Shown here in pieces: positions 28,278 to 36,173 of a stretch of DNA of 64,000 bases (position 1 is the first letter of the stretch; every line of letters starts with the position of its first letter). A program made the position numbers and the translations under genes. The notes under the pieces were generated by a model. The model searched no databases. It had not been told where the DNA came from and worked only from the letters and a program-made list of their open reading frames with translations. Location: positions 2,356,001 to 2,420,000 of the forward strand of contig NZ_OY782507.1 in NCBI RefSeq assembly GCF_963677725.1. Reading direction: 5' to 3'. This DNA is from an uncultured Cohaesibacter sp. (lineage in GTDB: Bacteria > Pseudomonadota > Alphaproteobacteria > Rhizobiales > Cohaesibacteraceae).

Positions 28278-28918
28278 TTATTGCGGCAGTTGCAAGTCTT
28301 GAAGCGCGTCGCTGATTTGCGATTTGGCCGAGGCGATATCACCCGCTTCCAGTGCCCGTGATGGCATGAGGTTACTGCCCAACCCGACACAAAGCGCACC
28401 AGCCCTCACATACTCTTGGACATCCTTGGGCAGGATTCCTCCGGTTGGCATCAACTGAATTTCCGGGAAGACTGCGCCCAGTGCTTTCAAAAAGCCGGCC
28501 CCCCTGCGGTGTCTGCAGGGAAAATCTTGACCAATGCGGCGCCAGCCTGATGATGGTGGAAGACTTCATCCGGTGTCATGGCACCCGGAAAATAGGCACC
28601 ACCAGCCTTGATGACCAGATCGGCAACCTCATCGACCCAGCATGGAGACACGATGAAGTCAGCTCCGGCATCGAGCATTTCCCGGGCCTGTGTTTGGTCA
28701 AGGACTGTCCCGGCCCCCACTAGCAGAGCTTCGTTCTTTGCCTTGATCCGCTGCACCAATTGGTCAGCACGAGAGACAGAGGTTGTAATTTCGATGGCTC
28801 TGATGCCCTGCTCAATCAGCAGGTCAATGGCAATGGCCGCAACTTGTGTATCAGAATGCCTGATTACCGGGACAATTGTCGCGGCCCGCAACCGATCAAT
28901 GACAGCAAGATCTACCAT
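28278..28918 (-). pseudogene. eda: KDPG aldolase, frameshifted
   Basis: The first 143 codons encode the family start (IVPVIRHSDTQVA), the catalytic Glu block IEITTS and the Schiff-base Lys in ALVKIFPADTAGGPAF, then a TGA. The missing part continues at once in the next frame: KALGAVFPEIQLMPTGGI through to 28278. One extra T in the five-T run at 28488-28492 would restore FLKALG, as in intact aldolases. The joined product would be about 213 residues, the normal length. It overlaps the next upstream gene by seven bases. Either a real loss of function or a base-calling error. Confidence 0.8.
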
Positions 28919-29880
28919 TTGTTCACCCAGTTTTGTGGCGTACCACCTTGCAGAACACGGTCAATTTCCATGGCAGCATTGTGTTGCAGCACCCCGACAG
29001 AGCGTTCCGAATACCAAGCCGTATGATCTGAGATGACCGTGTTGGGGCAGTGCAGCAACGGATTGGTCCTTGCAATCGGTTCCTGTTCAAAAACATCAAT
29101 GCCCGCCCCGAAGATCCGACCGTCATTGAGGGCGTCGGCGAGCGCCTGTTCATCCACCAGACCACCACGAGACACATTGACCACGATTGTCGTTGGTTTG
29201 AGCAAATCGATGCGATCACGGTTCAGAATGTGGCGCGTTTTGTCATTGAGGGGTGCATGCAGGGTGATGACATCTGCGTTGGAGCACAGCGTGTCGATAT
29301 CGACCAGTTCAATGCCTTCTTCCTCCGCGGTTGCACTGTTAAGGAATGGGTCAAATGCCATGATAAACTTGAAACCCAGAGCCTTGAATTTGTGCGCCGC
29401 CTCCAGACCGATCCGACCGCAACCGATCAAACCCAGAACCCCATTGAAACGCCCTGGAATTGGTTCTGCTTCACCGATGCCCCATTGGCCCTCGCGCACG
29501 TCTCGATCTCGCTGGACGATGCGACGCTGGACCGCCAGATAAAGGGCGAGGGCATGTTCACTCACTTCGATCTCGGCCCCGTAATTGGGCACATTGGCAA
29601 CATAGATGCCGCGCCCCCGAGCATAGTTCAGATCGATATTGTCTACCCCGACCCCGTATCGAACGATGATCTTGAGGTTGGGGCAGCTCTCCATTTCGGA
29701 GACGGAGACGGTGCGTTCGCGCACCATCACCGCGACCGGGTCAATGGCCTTGAGGAACGAGACCGCATCATCCTGCTCTTTCACGGCAAAAACCGATGTA
29801 CCGTGATGCTCAAGCACTGCCTCTTCCGTCTTGTAGTTTGCGTAGCCCGGTTCAAGGACTGCTACAGCATTCTTGTTCAT
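28912..29880 (-). CDS. D-isomer-specific 2-hydroxyacid dehydrogenase (C-terminal-binding-protein-like)
   Basis: A 322-residue NAD-dependent dehydrogenase. VRYGVGVDNIDL, the cofactor loop LIGCGRIGLEAAHKF, catalytic Arg in NVSRGGLVDE, Glu in DVFEQEPIA and His in ISDHTAWYSE are all in place. The pattern is that of the CtBP-like/phosphoglycerate-dehydrogenase-like group found in sugar-acid clusters. It is coupled to eda by a seven-base overlap, and the TRAP receptor lies 17 bases upstream. It probably oxidises or reduces a sugar acid taken up by the TRAP system. Confidence 0.8.
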   Translation of the reverse strand: MNKNAVAVLEPGYANYKTEEAVLEHHGTSVFAVKEQDDAVSFLKAIDPVAVMVRERTVSVSEMESCPNLKIIVRYGVGVDNIDLNYARGRGIYVANVPNYGAEIEVSEHALALYLAVQRRIVQRDRDVREGQWGIGEAEPIPGRFNGVLGLIGCGRIGLEAAHKFKALGFKFIMAFDPFLNSATAEEEGIELVDIDTLCSNADVITLHAPLNDKTRHILNRDRIDLLKPTTIVVNVSRGGLVDEQALADALNDGRIFGAGIDVFEQEPIARTNPLLHCPNTVISDHTAWYSERSVGVLQHNAAMEIDRVLQGGTPQNWVNKW

Positions 29881-29897
29881 GATGCGATCTCATTCGC

Positions 29898-31820
29898 TTA
29901 CTTGTTGCGGTATGCTTTGACAGCAGCATCCAGACGATTTGGCCACTCTTCACCGATTTCGCTGACGATGAATTCGCGCACCTTTGGCTGAGCGGCTTGA
30001 CGGAACTTTTCTTTCTGCTCCGGATTCACAGGCACCACTTCCATGCCCTTTGCACTGAGGATCGCGGTGGCGTTGGCATCCTGGGCCGCAGTCAAGCCTC
30101 GATGGATGGTCTTGGAGATCTGGAAACATTGGTTGACGGCTTTTTTCTCACCATCATTCAGACCATTGTAGAAATCATCCGACATGAGATAGGCGTGCCA
30201 AGAGAAGACATGACCATCGAGGGAAACATATTTCTGGTGCTGATAAAGAGATGCGTTGACGATGTTGGTGACGCCATTTTCCTGACCGTCAACCACACCT
30301 TGCTGCAAAGCACCCGGCAGTTCCGGCCATGGCACAGGGGTTGCGGAAGCACCTAGGCTTTCAACCAGCGTCACCCAGACCGGAGCGGTCATCACACGCA
30401 ATTTCAGACCTTTCATGTCAGCAGGTTCTGCCACAGGACGCACATTGTTGGTGAAATTGCGCACACCATTGTCTGCGACACCCAGACCGCGGATACCGGT
30501 TTTCTTGCGCATGTCCTCAAACAGCGCCTGACCAAACTCGCCATTCATGATATCCCAAGCCATGGCCTGATCATCGAACAGGTAGGGCATGGCGAGAACG
30601 GAGAATGGCTTATAGACCGCAGAGATCGGGCCATCATGGATTGCCGCCATCTGAACGGTGCCCAGCTGCAAGCCTTCCATGATGTCAGAGCCGCCGCCAA
30701 GCTGACTGGCCGGGAAAACCTGAACATCGATGGACCCGGACGTCTTGCCTTCCACGCAGCTTTCGAATGCGAGAGCGGCTGCGTGTTTTGGAGAGCTCAG
30801 ATCAGCAGATTGAAAATGCGCATATTTCAGATCTTTCGCAGATGCGGCCTGTGCGGACAGTGCCAGAATGATCAGAATGCCGATTTTGTTTTGGGTGATT
30901 GTGGCGATGAATTTGGCCAGTTCCTGCGGGATCTGCAGATAGGTCAGGAGCCAAGCGAAGATCGACGCCATTGCCACGATCATGAAGACCGAAGAGGTGA
31001 TGACAGCGGCACGGGCAAATGCCTTGTACAATCCCTCAAGGGTGAAGGCGCGTATGATCAGGCCAAGCAACAGGGCGTAGGCAGAGGCAACGGCTCCCGC
31101 TTCGGTTGGGGTGAAGACACCGAGCAATATGCCACCAAGGATGATCGTAGGCATCACCAATGCTGGCATAGCCTTTGTAATGCTGCTGAGCAATTCGCTG
31201 CGGCTGGCCCGTTGATCACGCCCCCGATAGCCATGCTTCATCGAGACATAGTGATTGGCATGGGCCAGCGCCAAGCCCAGCAGCATACCCGGCACGATAC
31301 CTGCGAGAAACAAGCCTGCAACCGTTACTCCATTGGTTGAGATGGCGAAGATCACTGCCAAGATGGACGGCGGGATAATTGGCCCGATGGTCGCCGTGGC
31401 GGCAGACAAGGCACCAGCATAGTTTTTCTCGTAGCCCGCTTCGCGCATCATCCGCATGACAATGGCTGAAGGTCCTGCAGCATCCGCCAGAGCTGACCCA
31501 CTGATGCCGGCAAACAGCATGGAAACCAGAATATTCACATGCCCCATGCCGCCGCGCACATGGCCCACAAGAGCGTTGGCAAAACGGAGCAAAGCTCCTG
31601 TCAGGCCACAGGCGGTCATGAGTTCGGAGGCCAGAATGAAAAATGGCACTGCCATCAGCGGGAAGCTGTCGATGCCAGAGAATAAACGCTGCGCGGCAAC
31701 CAACGGGTTGATTGATCCGTCAACAAAGATGGCCGTCAGACCTGCGATCCCCATGGTAAAGGCGACGGGGACACCGATGAGCAAAGTTGCGAAAAACAGA
31801 ATGATGAGAGTGCTTGCCAT
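29898..31820 (-). CDS. in-frame fusion of truncated TRAP large permease (DctM) and TRAP receptor (DctP)
   Basis: Residues 1-318 are DctM: repeated membrane helices, FAGISGSALADAAGPSAI and GPIIPPSI motifs. The chain stops abruptly at KIGILIIL, about 110 residues before a normal DctM end. It continues directly as ALSAQAASAKDLKYAHFQ, the end of a secretion signal plus a complete mature DctP of about 312 residues (NNVRPVAEPADMKGLKLRVM, GVVDGQENGVTNIV). DctM and DctP are normally separate, so a deletion probably fused them. The joined receptor would stay tethered to a permease lacking its last helices. Transport is likely lost or altered; DctQ upstream is intact. Confidence 0.8.
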   Translation of the reverse strand: MASTLIILFFATLLIGVPVAFTMGIAGLTAIFVDGSINPLVAAQRLFSGIDSFPLMAVPFFILASELMTACGLTGALLRFANALVGHVRGGMGHVNILVSMLFAGISGSALADAAGPSAIVMRMMREAGYEKNYAGALSAATATIGPIIPPSILAVIFAISTNGVTVAGLFLAGIVPGMLLGLALAHANHYVSMKHGYRGRDQRASRSELLSSITKAMPALVMPTIILGGILLGVFTPTEAGAVASAYALLLGLIIRAFTLEGLYKAFARAAVITSSVFMIVAMASIFAWLLTYLQIPQELAKFIATITQNKIGILIILALSAQAASAKDLKYAHFQSADLSSPKHAAALAFESCVEGKTSGSIDVQVFPASQLGGGSDIMEGLQLGTVQMAAIHDGPISAVYKPFSVLAMPYLFDDQAMAWDIMNGEFGQALFEDMRKKTGIRGLGVADNGVRNFTNNVRPVAEPADMKGLKLRVMTAPVWVTLVESLGASATPVPWPELPGALQQGVVDGQENGVTNIVNASLYQHQKYVSLDGHVFSWHAYLMSDDFYNGLNDGEKKAVNQCFQISKTIHRGLTAAQDANATAILSAKGMEVVPVNPEQKEKFRQAAQPKVREFIVSEIGEEWPNRLDAAVKAYRNK

Positions 31821-31823
31821 CGG

Positions 31824-32330
31824 TCAAATTTCCTGTTTTTCAGCGTGATCCGGGACGCTGTTGTCTGCATTCAGATGCACGAAACGGCGCGCAAACATTG
31901 CCAGATGCACCAGAAACAGACCGCAGCCAATCGGTATTGCCAAATATGGAATGCCCTTTGGAATTCCGGTCGACATGGTTTCCTTGTTCCAGCCGAACTG
32001 AACAAACTCGATACCCAGCCACATCATGGTCCCCATGAAGGCAAACATCATGATCACAATCAGCCAGCGTAGTTTGAGTGCCAGTTGCTTGGAAAGAAGA
32101 TCTGAGAGGATGTTGATGGAGACCAGACGGCCCTCTCGCAATGCCAAACCAGCACCGGCAAAGGCACCAAGGATCATGAGATGGCGAGCCACCTCCTCTG
32201 CCCAGGCAAAGCTGCTACCGAAGGCATAGCGCCCCACGACGTTGGCAAAAACGGTCACGAAAACCGCGGCCAAAGTGGCGGATACCAGGATCCTGTTCAG
32301 CAATGTGAAGATGGATTCGAACTTTTGCAC
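31824..32330 (-). CDS. TRAP transporter small permease (DctQ)
   Basis: A small membrane subunit of about 168 residues with four helices. NRILVSATLAAVFVTVFANV is the first, FAWAEEVARHLMIL the conserved loop, and REGRLVSINIL follows. GTG 32330 is the best start because GGGAGGAG lies six bases before it; a TTG at 32348 is also open. It sits three bases upstream of the DctM part. Its promoter is divergent from gntR, and the palindromes at 32370-32415 lie between them. Substrate is probably a sugar acid, from the surrounding enzymes. Confidence 0.85.
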   Translation of the reverse strand: MQKFESIFTLLNRILVSATLAAVFVTVFANVVGRYAFGSSFAWAEEVARHLMILGAFAGAGLALREGRLVSINILSDLLSKQLALKLRWLIVIMMFAFMGTMMWLGIEFVQFGWNKETMSTGIPKGIPYLAIPIGCGLFLVHLAMFARRFVHLNADNSVPDHAEKQEI

Positions 32331-32369
32331 GCGCTCCTCCCAAAGCAATGTGGTTGGTTCATCGACAAG

Positions 32370-32415
32370 CTGGCATACCGTATGCTAGTTGTCAAGCGTG
32401 GCATGTTGTATGCCA
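32370..32415. promoter_or_regulatory. paired palindromic operators for the GntR regulator
   Basis: Two related palindromes lie between the divergent dctQ and gntR genes. CTGGCATA-CCG-TATGCTAG (32370-32388) has one mismatch, and TGGCAT-GTTGT-ATGCCA (32399-32415) is perfect. They share the TGGCAT/ATGCCA core and are about 28 bases centre to centre, near three helix turns. FCD-type GntR proteins bind short palindromes of this kind, so autoregulation and control of the TRAP genes is likely. Confidence 0.7.
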
Positions 32416-32453
32416 GAGACACATACGATATGTTGGGTTGCAAGGAGACCTGT

Positions 32454-33113
32454 ATGAAATCGATTGTGCGACCCAAATCTCTCACTGAGCTCGTAGCAGA
32501 GAAGCTCATGGACGTGATTGTGAATGGTGAATTGGAGCTTGGGGCACAAGTGTCCGAAGCGCGCATTGCCAAAGACTTCAATGTCAGCCGGACACCCGTT
32601 CGAGAAGCCTTCAACCGTTTGGAAATGGAAGGTTTATTGAGTGTCGAGCCGCAGCGCGGCACGTTCGTTTTCTCGCTCCAGCCACATGAACTGGCGCAGC
32701 TTTGTGACGCGCGCGTTTGTCTTGAGACGACCGCTCTCGAACTGGCGATCAAATGCAATGCAGAAGCCCTGTCAGAGCGCCTTGCAAGTTGTGTTGAAAA
32801 GATGACCCAGGCACTCGATTCGGGTGACGCGAACCGGTATCTGGCGCTCGATACCGAATTTCATCAACATCTTTTTGATTGCTCGAAAAACCGCTTTCTG
32901 AACGACGCCTATCAGGCAATTGCCATAAAAATGGCAGCCTTGCGCAATCGTCTCAGTCGCCATGCGGAGCATATGAACAAGTCCTACCTCGAGCATCAGG
33001 CAATCACCGAGGCCGTGAAATCCAAAGATACCGAAAAGGCTTTGGACATCTTGCGCAATCACATTGATCGCAAGGAAGGCTCCTACTGGAAGCAGGCCAC
33101 AAAGACAACGTGA
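32454..33113 (+). CDS. GntR-family transcriptional regulator (FCD subfamily)
   Basis: The ATG at 32454 follows AAGGAG (32442-32447) and gives 219 residues. Residues 8-70 are the winged helix: LTELVAEKLMDVIVNGEL, ARIAKDFNVSRTPVREAFNR and LLSVEPQRGTFV. The FCD ligand domain follows (ARVCLETTALELAI, LDTEFHQHLFDCSKN, HQAITEAVKSKD) with His residues expected to bind metal and a sugar acid. It is divergent from the TRAP/dehydrogenase/aldolase operon and probably represses it until a sugar acid is bound. Longer upstream frames to 32181 are not supported. Confidence 0.9.
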   Translation: MKSIVRPKSLTELVAEKLMDVIVNGELELGAQVSEARIAKDFNVSRTPVREAFNRLEMEGLLSVEPQRGTFVFSLQPHELAQLCDARVCLETTALELAIKCNAEALSERLASCVEKMTQALDSGDANRYLALDTEFHQHLFDCSKNRFLNDAYQAIAIKMAALRNRLSRHAEHMNKSYLEHQAITEAVKSKDTEKALDILRNHIDRKEGSYWKQATKTT

Positions 33114-33120
33114 GCGCCGC

Positions 33121-33139
33121 CTGTTTGCGCGACAAACAG
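33121..33139 (+). terminator. hairpin after gntR
   Basis: CTGTTTG (33121-33127), loop CGCGA, CAAACAG (33133-33139), starting seven bases after the gntR stop. The following TCCTTT is only a short pyrimidine run. It may terminate gntR against the convergent maturase gene. Confidence 0.45.
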
Positions 33140-33310
33140 TCCTTTGGGAAGAGGCATAGCATCTCTTAAAAGGACTTTCTTTTATCAAAGGAAATAGAAG
33201 AAGACGGCGAAGGTCATGCCAAGTGCGATGATCGACTTGGAACGACAGTCCCTTGGCCCTGACGCGAGGTTCTTCAGAAACAATATCGACATCAGGATAT
33301 CGAAGGAGGC

Positions 33311-34645
33311 CTAGCCGCCTAGACAGCAGTCTTTGTATTTGCGGCCGCTGCCGCAAGGGCACGGGTCGTTGCGGCCAACCTTTGCGCTGGCCTTGGGAAT
33401 ACGAGTCCCATTCAGTTTTCCTGTCCGCATCATCTCCATGATATCGGCCGCGGGGCGGCCTTGCTGAACGAGCCCCTTCATGATCTCCAGCGTCGGTCCG
33501 GCATGCTTGATGAACCGTTTCATTGACCGGCAATAATAGTTCAGTCCCGGCTCGCCATCGTCGGTTTGCAAAAACCGATGCTTGGGGCAGCCCCCATTGC
33601 AGCTAAAACGGATATCGCAGGTCTGGCATTGCTTTGGAAGGCTGGACCGTTTGTCCTCGCCAAATGCAATCTGTTTTTCTGAGGTTGCCAGCGTGCCAAT
33701 CGGCGTATCGAGGATGTTGCCAAGGCGGTATTCGGGATAAACATAATGATCACAGGCATAAAGATCACCATTATGCTCGATGGCAAGGCCTTCCCCGCAT
33801 GTCTCGGAAAACCAGCATAAGCTGGATGGCGCACCGAGGAACAGCCCAAGCTGGACATCAAAGAATTGCACGAAGACCTTGCCGACATCCTGTTTTACCC
33901 ATTCATCAAAAATGGTCGACAAGAACGAGCCGTAAGCCCGCGGCAGAACGCTCCATGGCGTGACTTTATACTCAATGCCGTCCTCATCAAGCTGCGGCGC
34001 CGCAGCCAAGGTCTGACCGTCTGAAGTGCGTTCGACGATTGGAATGAACTGAATGAACTCCGCCCCGATCTCGCGCAGAAAGCGGTAAACCTCGCGCGGC
34101 TGGGCAGCCGTGTCGCGATGCACCACCGTGAGGATATTATACGCAACCTTGTGTTTCTTGAGGATCTCAAGACCGGCCATGACACTATCGAAGCTGGCGC
34201 GGCCAGCTCGGTCAATTCGATATTTATCGTGCAGAGCGCGCGGTCCATCAATGCTCAGTCCGACAAGGAAATCCCCTTCCGACAGCAGTTCGCCCCATTC
34301 ATCATCGAGCAGAGTGCCGTTGGTTTGCATGGCATTGCGGATGCGTTTGCCGCTTGGGGCATATTGCTTTTGCAAATCGAGGATGCGGCGGAAATAGTCC
34401 ACCCCAAGAATGGTAGGCTCCCCGCCTTGCCAGTTGAACCAGATTTCCGGATCAGGCAGGCTGGCCTGCGAGGCAATGAAGTCCCGAATATAAGCTTCCA
34501 GCACCGCGTCCGGCATATCGAAGCGCTTGGTTTGCGGATAGAGCTGTTCTTTTTCCAAATAGTAGCAGTAGGTGCAATCAAGGTTACAGCGTGGACCGAT
34601 GGGTTTGGACATCACCTGAAATGGGCGGCTGGTTTGTGTCGCCAT
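33311..34645 (-). CDS. anaerobic sulfatase-maturating enzyme (radical SAM)
   Basis: The 444-residue enzyme oxidises the active-site Cys or Ser of sulfatases to formylglycine without oxygen. The radical SAM cluster is CNLDCTYCYYLEK (Cys 20, 24, 27). WFNWQGGEPTILG and SIDGPRALHDKYR are conserved in anSME. The C-terminal SPASM region holds CDHYVYPEYRLGN and CQTCDIRFSCNGGCPKHRF. The last 20 residues (NDPCPCGSGRKYKDCC) are a SEC-C zinc motif. Its client is probably the cysteine-type sulfatase at 36174-37754, about 1.5 kb away beyond a LysR gene. Confidence 0.92.
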   Translation of the reverse strand: MATQTSRPFQVMSKPIGPRCNLDCTYCYYLEKEQLYPQTKRFDMPDAVLEAYIRDFIASQASLPDPEIWFNWQGGEPTILGVDYFRRILDLQKQYAPSGKRIRNAMQTNGTLLDDEWGELLSEGDFLVGLSIDGPRALHDKYRIDRAGRASFDSVMAGLEILKKHKVAYNILTVVHRDTAAQPREVYRFLREIGAEFIQFIPIVERTSDGQTLAAAPQLDEDGIEYKVTPWSVLPRAYGSFLSTIFDEWVKQDVGKVFVQFFDVQLGLFLGAPSSLCWFSETCGEGLAIEHNGDLYACDHYVYPEYRLGNILDTPIGTLATSEKQIAFGEDKRSSLPKQCQTCDIRFSCNGGCPKHRFLQTDDGEPGLNYYCRSMKRFIKHAGPTLEIMKGLVQQGRPAADIMEMMRTGKLNGTRIPKASAKVGRNDPCPCGSGRKYKDCCLGG

Positions 34646-35118
34646 TGACTGCTGTCCTCTTCATGGATGTTCGCTTGACTGGTCTGGCTTGCGCATGGGC
34701 TCCAGAACCATATTCGCGTTCTGTACCGCTTTAGACCCCTGTATTCTGACGATCAACAGTTTAAGAGAGCAAGGAGATAAGGTCCAATGCCGAAAAGGCT
34801 ATTTGCCCCTGTCGTGATGGCCGCATGCTGGCCCCGGTCCGCGCATATAATGCTTCTCGGGATGATAATCGGATTTGATAAAGGCGGCAAGGCGAAGCCA
34901 AAGTGCTCTAACAAACACGGGGTTAGTCCTTAGTGTTCATGGTCGGAAGCTTGAGGGTGGCCGTACTGCGGCCTCCCTTGTTCTGAAGCCATGCATAGCA
35001 ACAAGAATCGATTAAGAAAAATAGATAGTGCGGATGTTGGATATAGAATTTGTCGATACCTGAAATCGGTCCAGAAATAAGTCCATAACGAAGATCTGCA
35101 AGCAGATCCGTTAGCTGC
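34646..35118. other. intergenic region with one doubtful small ORF
   Basis: The gap lies upstream of the maturase and downstream of the LysR gene, so it should hold the maturase promoter. Apart from the small frame at 34787-34933 I see no gene. The region around 34850-34990 has short GC-rich stretches without any recognisable element. Confidence 0.4.
34787..34933 (+). CDS. possible small ORF or 5' gene remnant
   Basis: A 48-codon frame begins ATG after AAGGAG (34771-34776, ten bases away) and opens MPKRLFAPVVMAACW, which looks like a signal-peptide or membrane start. It then drifts into a basic, low-information tail and stops at 34931-34933. It could be the stub of a lost secreted-protein gene. 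I recognise no family. Confidence 0.2.
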   Translation: MPKRLFAPVVMAACWPRSAHIMLLGMIIGFDKGGKAKPKCSNKHGVSP

Positions 35119-36042
35119 TTAAGCCTCGGGTGTCAGCTGGATCTGCAATTCATTTGCCTTCTGACGGATCAGCTCAAGCAGCCTGCGCACGACCGGATAA
35201 GCCAGCGTCGAGCTGCGCACATAGGCCCCGGAGATGAACCGGTCAATCGGCTCATCCAGTGACAGGACCCTCATGCCCGAGGGCCGAAGGAACTGATCGA
35301 GTTCAGCCGGTATCGGCATGATATATTTGCCGGTTGCGACCATATCCAGACCGAATTCATAGGACGAGGTACGGATCGAGAAGGTCGGTGGTGTCAGTCC
35401 GTTGCGGACAAAGTAACCGCGCACCATGGCTGAGGTGTCCTTGTCGTTGGAATAGAGAATCCATGGACAGGCCGCCAGATCGCGGATCGTCACCTGCTTT
35501 TTGTTATGCAGCTCGTGGTCGAGATGGGCAAGGGCACCCAGATGGACCTTCAACAAACCAATGGCTTCAATGTCGTCTTCATCAGCTTCGGTGATAATGG
35601 CGCCAAAGACCACGTCAAGTTGCCCATGCCTGAGCAAGGGCAAATTCTGCTCATGCACATCTGCGCGCAATTCCAGCAGTGTTTCGGGGAATTCCTGCCT
35701 AAGCACGTCGAAGGCATTGGCCAATAAGGCCCGCTGGAAAAGGGGACCTGCTCCGATTTTAAGCCGCTCCAGTTTATTGGACTTCTCCGCGTCGATTGCC
35801 TCTCGAGCCTGAATATAGCGCTGCTCAATCCGCTTGGCGTGGTCCATCAACACCCGACCGACGGGAGTAAGCAGCATACCGCGAGGATGGCGCTCAAACA
35901 AACGTGCGCCATATTCATCCTCAAGCAGTTTTAACCGTTTGGTCAGCGAGGGCTGCGCCAGATGCAACTGCTCGGCTGCTGCGGTGAGGTTGCCTGTTTC
36001 AGCGACAGCAAGGAAGGCGACAAGATTTCTATCGATAGCCAA
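35119..36042 (-). CDS. LysR-family transcriptional regulator
   Basis: The 307-residue protein starts with the usual winged helix: LVAFLAVAETGNLTAAAEQL and AQPSLTKRLKLLEDEYGARL, residues 7-50. The inducer-binding domain follows (ELRADVHEQNLPLLRHGQLD, VFGAIITEAD). It is divergent from the sulfatase-tctCBA-lactonase operon, with 131 bases between them, the common arrangement for a LysR activator and its target. The effector is probably a small sugar- or organic-acid product of the operon, which is inference. Confidence 0.88.
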   Translation of the reverse strand: MAIDRNLVAFLAVAETGNLTAAAEQLHLAQPSLTKRLKLLEDEYGARLFERHPRGMLLTPVGRVLMDHAKRIEQRYIQAREAIDAEKSNKLERLKIGAGPLFQRALLANAFDVLRQEFPETLLELRADVHEQNLPLLRHGQLDVVFGAIITEADEDDIEAIGLLKVHLGALAHLDHELHNKKQVTIRDLAACPWILYSNDKDTSAMVRGYFVRNGLTPPTFSIRTSSYEFGLDMVATGKYIMPIPAELDQFLRPSGMRVLSLDEPIDRFISGAYVRSSTLAYPVVRRLLELIRQKANELQIQLTPEA

Positions 36043-36173
36043 TTTCTATTTCCAATGACCTGTTTTTCTATTTTCTTTTATTCTTGTCCCTTGATAGCGT
36101 GCCGTCAAGCCAAACCAGTGAATGCCGCTCCGCAAGCGATTGATCGACTTCGGACCGGGTGGAAGTGCCTGCC

